NCBI RefSeq assembly: GCF_945859685.1
Contig: NC_079149.1
Location: 125,390,065 to 125,454,064 of the forward strand
DNA from: Eupeodes corollae
Lineage: Eukaryota; Arthropoda; Insecta; Diptera; Syrphidae
Direction of reading: 5' to 3'
DNA: 64,000 nucleotides
Part shown: positions 58,801 to 64,000 of the stretch, piece by piece
Numbering within the stretch: position 1 is the stretch's first letter
Layout of the letters: each line of letters begins with the position of its first letter
Program-made: the position numbers and the translations under genes
Notes under the pieces: model-generated
Databases searched by the model: none
The model's input: the letters and a program-made list of their open reading frames with translations, nothing else
Told to the model about the DNA's origin: nothing

Positions 58801-61800
58801 CTATGTATGTTTTTTTTTTGTCAAAATGAATATTTCATTCGGGTTTTGACATAAGTATAAGCAATGACACATTGCCTATTCTTGTTGAGATTACCCTTAC
58901 GGGTAACGTGAGCATGCGTTTTCTGCCATTCCAACAAACTTGTCAAAAGCTTATGTAAAATTTTTTCAGTTTCTATATTTGTCATTCATTTTTTTTGTAA
59001 TTTTTGAAGTTGCAAGATTTTATATTTTCATAAATTTTAAAATTATTGTATTTTAATGGACCCTAAGAATATTGATCTAAAAAATCTTTGTTGGCCTTAA
59101 TTTGTTTTCAATTCTATACAATTCATATAGCATATACATACATTTCTCTTTATTAATGAAAAGCATTCCAATAAAATTTTGAAGATTCAAGAAACATTTT
59201 TCTAATATTTATGATTTCCGAAAAAAATTCCTTCTACACGAGCAAGAAAAATTTCAACTTCTATTCCGTGTTCCTTTGGGGAGAGATAGGAATAGAAACC
59301 CATGTTAACTCATAAAAGTAAACACATACATCATTCTTAACTATCAATTTTGAAATTTGTTGCAATCTGTAAAATACGAAGAAGAAACACAAAAATAAAA
59401 ACCCTTTTCAAGATTTCATATCTCATCACCTTTAACATTTTGCTTATCCCATAAATCCAGAAACGAAAAATTCGAAAGTCGAAATCAATTTAAGGATTGC
59501 TGTTATACAGTTGTGTAGGTGTAGGACTCATATATGTCAGTATACGAGTACATAAGCCCCAAAGGATTATATTAGCTTTAGCACCATATTTTAAAGCAAA
59601 CATAGAGCGAGAGTCCCTTAAAAAGGATCAGATCTATAAACAAGCGTTGGAGTACATGGTAGGTCGCTCGATGATGTGGTACCTTTATACGAAGAGTATA
59701 CAAACGTATATTGAATCGCTGCGTGTAAAGGTCCCATCAATCTTGACTAAGTATAAAATGAAAGCAAAAAGAAATAATAATAATAAAGAACAATCAAGGT
59801 CCGTATCCCCTGTGAAACGAATTTTTCAACTATGACTCGCAGAATCAATCCATAAAATAAGTCTGAAGGCTTATTTCACAGAACAATCTTCGTTTTCTTA
59901 AATTGTTTTTTTTTGTTCCTTGGCCAACAAAAGCGAAAGACTTCGTCGTCGTCGAGGACGACGCAACGGGAGAGCAAAAGGATAAAACCAAAAACCAACA
60001 AAACATCCATTCAAACCATATTACGTTTTTCCAATAATAATTCTTTCATTTTTCTAACTTGTGTGTACTTCAAGGATTTCGTTATCGTTGTCGTTTTCGA
60101 CATCGACATCGACGACACGACGTTATGTCCCTTTCATATTTGCCCTTTTGTGAGAGGTGGGAGTTTTGTTGGTTTGTGGAACCCTCTGCCTGCGGTCTAT
60201 ACACTCTTTCAAGCCATCAACATCATCGACACTGTATACACCAGTCGATTGCCAAAGGATAATACTATGTGGCGCTGTTTGGTCAGGCATCAAAGGGGCT
60301 ATATGTACCTCTTCACTACTCCCTTTCACGTCCACGTTATAAGAGTACATATTGGCACAAACAATATTTCACCGCAAAGATCATAAATCTCCGGCATCAG
60401 AATCAATATTTTTCCAACAACTGAAGAGCCCACATACTTTGTATCTATCTACGAGTACCTATGCCAACTTGTAGTCCTCCATCATCCTCATCCTCAAAGT
60501 AGTCGTATAGTAGTTTGCCACAGTTCTGAGTCGAAAACTCGAATCGAAATCACTTTAAGAGCTATACCCAAACCATAAGAGAAGTGCGGTAACGTTTTTC
60601 TGACCAGAGAACGTAATCCTTCTGCTAATCCCTAAATCCTTATCCATATACAACACGAGCTCGAGCATGACAGTGTGACTGATCTGGGCTGGGGTTGCAG
60701 GCCTTGAGTAAACGCGTTATTTCGTTTGCATCCTTCTTTATACTCGTATACATTCCTTTTAGTCCCACCTGACTCCTGGAAGCCATGACCAGACCATGAG
60801 TGGATGGAGGAGGCTAGAGGCTAGAGGATTGTTATTAAGTGGGAGTTTGTGGAAAATCATGGAGACGACGACGACGGGCGAAGAGCTTATCTGGTTCTGG
60901 AGCTCTGAACGAGTTGTAGATGCATAAACTGTAGACGTAGAGTATTGAACTTATTTATGGCAGTGAATGAAAGAGATTACTGCTGGAGCTTGGTTTGGTT
61001 GGTTTTACAGACGCAGACGGATATGGAATTGGAATATGCGGCAAGGTTTGAGTTCGGTTGCCATTTCTGTTTCAATTTCGGTTAAAAGCCGCCAAAGCTT
61101 TCAGCTGATTTACTTCGAAAGTAAGTTTTTTGTGTGATGTGAGAAAAGAGTTTCAACGCCACCGCCTCCATTCTCTTCTTTTTTCTTATTTTTGTTTGAA
61201 GGACGAAAACTACCTAAGGAAGGATAAGGCTCAGAAGCAGAAACATCAGGGAAGTGTAAATGGATATGGTGTTTTGTGTTCAAGTACACCAACCTTTTTC
61301 TAGGGAGTGAGAAAAAGTAACTATATCAGCTTGACAGAAGATTGACGTGAATAGATGGATATGTTTTCAAAAACCTTCAATGGAAGAGATGTAATTGATG
61401 TTTAAAAGGTCCTTTGGGATGCTAAAAACAATAATGTTAAGGATATACGAACGGTCATGATCAGACAATTTATTGTTTAATTCGTGTTGTTCCCAAGCAG
61501 GTGGTGTTGGTTGCAAGGGGTAATCGATATGACTTGTTCAAGTTGTGTGTTTTAATATCAAGTTGATAGTTGAGTGTTCATAGGAGTTTGGAGCTGATGC
61601 AAATTGATCGTTATCAGCTAGAAAACGAATTAGCTTCAAATACATCGTAGAAGATGAAAATTTTACTCTTAAATATTCATTTGATAAATATTAAGGCAAC
61701 TTAAACTTTAAGTCTGCCTTTAATGTAGAAAGTTCTAAATTTAAGAAGGTTTATTATAATTTTTGTAGCAAAGTGATATTGACTAAAAGTCAACAAGTTT

Positions 61801-62529
61801 TTGGAAGCTAAAAAATTGTAGATAATATAAAATAACAGAAGACTTGCAAAGGAAACCTATTAAATAAAATACCACGCCCACTGCGTGTATTAAGTATATC
61901 ACCTTCTTATAGTTACATCATAAACATTAATCAAAAGTTTTGTATAAATAAAAATAACCACGCCCTTTGAGTGCTCAGATTTGTCCCTTTTGTATAAATA
62001 ACTACGCCCCCTACTTTATTGAATTTCATTTCTTAAACAACACTTTGAATTGGTCTTTTAAATAAATATTTTGTATGAAAAAGTGGGAGGATACTTTGAC
62101 TCCCTTATCTCATCTATATTCAACACAAGATCTATATTCCAAATGTTATTATAATATATATTAAAAAGTTCTTCATAATTTTGATGATCAATCAATCAAT
62201 TTCAGATTAGGTTTTTGTGATTTTTTGAAATTTAATTGGATTTATGGCATCATGTGGCCTGACAACCATCATGACTTTGTAAATTTTTTAAATAAATAAA
62301 ATGAAGAAATTTCTCGAAGTTTCTAACTTCATATATTTCAAAGCATAAGTGGAGGTTCAAAATTGGCTGAGCTTGGTCTTAAAAAGAAAATAGTACCTGA
62401 TTACTTCATTTAGCACTTCTGGGTCTTTTGATTAGAAACTATGAATATTAAATAGGAAAAAAGCTCAAAATCTCAACGTATGTAGACAATTATGAGTTTG
62501 AGGATCTTCTTGTTTAAAATTTATACAAG
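58801..62529. other. Long stretch without a supported gene
   Basis: Between 59.9 and 61.1 kb the base composition is more balanced and includes CGACGA-type runs (about 59,945-59,965 and 60,863-60,880). The 157-aa frame at 59,913-60,386 overlaps several frames on both strands and has no recognisable domain. This could be intron or regulatory DNA of a larger gene outside the window. Confidence 0.35.
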
Positions 62530-63470
62530 AAGATGGAAAACGGCCTATTTGGATGCAGTTGAAGCCAGACTTAGACATCAAGTCTTTAAGTATAGGTGCA
62601 TCATTATCTTTCGTATCAAAATTCCGAACTGCATCGACTCGGACTACTACTTCAGTGTAGCCAAAGTAGTAATTTGGATGACGGATTTCCAGACCTAAGT
62701 CAAAACACGAGAAGATACGACGTTGAATAGTTATAATTACAAGATATAACCAATTCCTTCACCGAACAAGTATAACCACTTTCAAATTTATCTGCTACTA
62801 GCACAATTTATTGAGAACCAATGCAAAAATTTGCTCAAGATGCAATCAGAGATGTCGACTCTGTCATTGTTAGATAAGGAATAGCAGCATAGAAGGAAAA
62901 GAGCTGCTCACGAGCAGAAGAGAAGAGAGGAACACTGACTTCTCAGAAGGTAAAATAAAGACTAAGAGAAGCATGCCTTCTAAGCTGTTGAGAGATTCAG
63001 AAGCAGAAATAAAGTTGGAAAGCTCTATGAGCAGGTTAAACGAAATTCACAAGTCCATAAACCTAGTATTGAAGGCTGCAAAACGAAAGTGGAAACATCA
63101 TAACAGAAGCTCAGTTAATGCTTAAGATATAAAAGGACCACTTTTGCAGATTTTACAAATGCGATGACGGACCAAGTTCCGCTGCCAGGGATTATGATCC
63201 ATTCAATATAGATGACGAAAGCGAAGAATCAGATTTGCGCGACTTAGACGAAGTTAAGATTGCCATACCTAAGTTGAAATGTAAGAAATCCTCTGGAGTA
63301 GATGTCTTAAATTCTGAGCTTTCCAAGCCGCTGTGATTAACTCTGCCATGTGATTTCTTAAACATCGCCCTTGAAAGGAAAGTGCAGACCTTCCACGCCA
63401 ACACTATCTTTCAAAAGTCTTGCATCTCTGGCTTCTCTCGAAGAATTTGTTTCCATATCTTAGTCTGAAA
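62530..63470 (+). pseudogene. LINE fossil (endonuclease end to early reverse transcriptase)
   Basis: The + strand gives CIDSDYYFSVAKVV (endonuclease end), then after shifts RFRSRNKVGKLYEQVKRNSQ, DYDPFNIDDESEESDLRDLD, EVKIAIPKLKCKKSSGVDVL then NSELSKPL, and a CDFLNIALERKVQ block. Many stops. Same family and orientation as the copies at 3.7, 20.4 and 34.0 kb. Confidence 0.65.
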
Positions 63471-64000
63471 GTTTCTGGAAACCAAATTATAGGTGGACCG
63501 AACCAAGTTTTCCACATTGTTAACCTTAGAACCTCCTCCAGAGCTAATAGGATATTAAAATAGTTCAAGTAATCCAAAAAACTATCCATTTTTAGAAAAA
63601 TTGCACGTTTTTAAGCTTCCACCTATGAAAACACTTTATAAAAAGGTATACCTATCAACAACGTATATAAAGTAACAAAAATTTAATGGACCACATTAAC
63701 CTCCGCCATTACTTTTTGGAAAATATTGTTATAAAGAATATGTTTTTAGTATAAGAACCCACAACCCATAAACTCATCACATTGATGTGCTTCCGATTTT
63801 ATTCAACCACATCAAGGTGAAACCCCTTTAACCATCAAAAGATGTAATCACAACGAGCAAAGCAGCACCACTTGAAGTTGTAACAAATCAATCCCTTCCA
63901 TTTGGCAGTGACGCCCATCATCCATTACCTCACAGTATACGTACCTTTCCACCCTTTCTTTCCATATGGAGCTGGTGCCGCTCTATATTGCCACCTTCTT
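63471..64000. other. Intergenic DNA at the window edge
   Basis: No gene was seen. Confidence 0.4.

Noticed and set aside
59913..60386. 157-aa forward frame
   Set aside because: Ser/Arg-rich start, then unrelated hydrophobic sequence, no domain; competing frames overlap on both strands. Kept only as a note.

Overview
The window looks like nuclear DNA of a brachyceran fly (Diptera). It is AT-rich, has short introns of 65-74 nt, and carries insect-type midgut trypsins, astacin metalloproteases, a small two-exon cuticle-like protein and many insect-type transposable elements. The species cannot be fixed from sequence alone. There are no bacterial or viral operons, no rRNA genes and no CRISPR array.

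Five host genes can be supported. A 115-aa secreted cuticle-like protein lies at 5,971-6,383 (+) with a TATA box. Two related astacins lie at 23,287-24,150 (-) and 45,657-46,513 (-); each has a single phase-1 intron at the same place, so they are paralogues now separated by transposon-rich DNA. Two intronless trypsins lie at 52,691-53,461 (+) and 55,952-56,704 (-) and converge tail to tail. All four peptidases have a signal peptide and a propeptide, and GATAA-type sites lie upstream, as expected for secreted digestive enzymes of the midgut.

Mobile DNA makes up most of the recognisable remainder. The centrepiece is a complete BEL/Pao LTR retrotransposon at 25,794-33,974 with identical 863-bp LTRs, a 5-bp target duplication and one open 1,775-codon gag-pol frame. 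It sits at the junction of two older LINE fragments. Degenerate LINEs (endonuclease, reverse transcriptase or C-terminal parts) occur at about 3.7, 15.9, 20.4, 25.6, 34.0, 35.1, 38.2, 47.8 and 62.5 kb. DNA-transposon fossils are a Tc1-like element split by a LINE (15.7-17.5 kb), two mariner-like fragments (18.1 and 44.2 kb), a hAT tail (21.6 kb) and a MITE with perfect 33-bp inverted repeats (13.2 kb). A tRNA-derived SINE occurs three times with clear target duplications (0.35, 0.9 and 50.1 kb) and once as a fragment (45.0 kb). An unidentified roughly 1-kb dispersed repeat occurs at 10.8 kb and, inverted, at 50.5 kb.

The most unusual signals are: the SINE, whose 3' terminus resembles the 3' terminus of a LINE in the same window; a Leu in place of the Met-turn methionine in one astacin; a cluster of seven AACATAGAA motifs behind the cuticle gene; a four-copy 13-bp array inside the BEL LTR; and two kilobase-scale tracts of cryptic quasi-repeats. 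I found nothing that amounts to a new multi-gene system.
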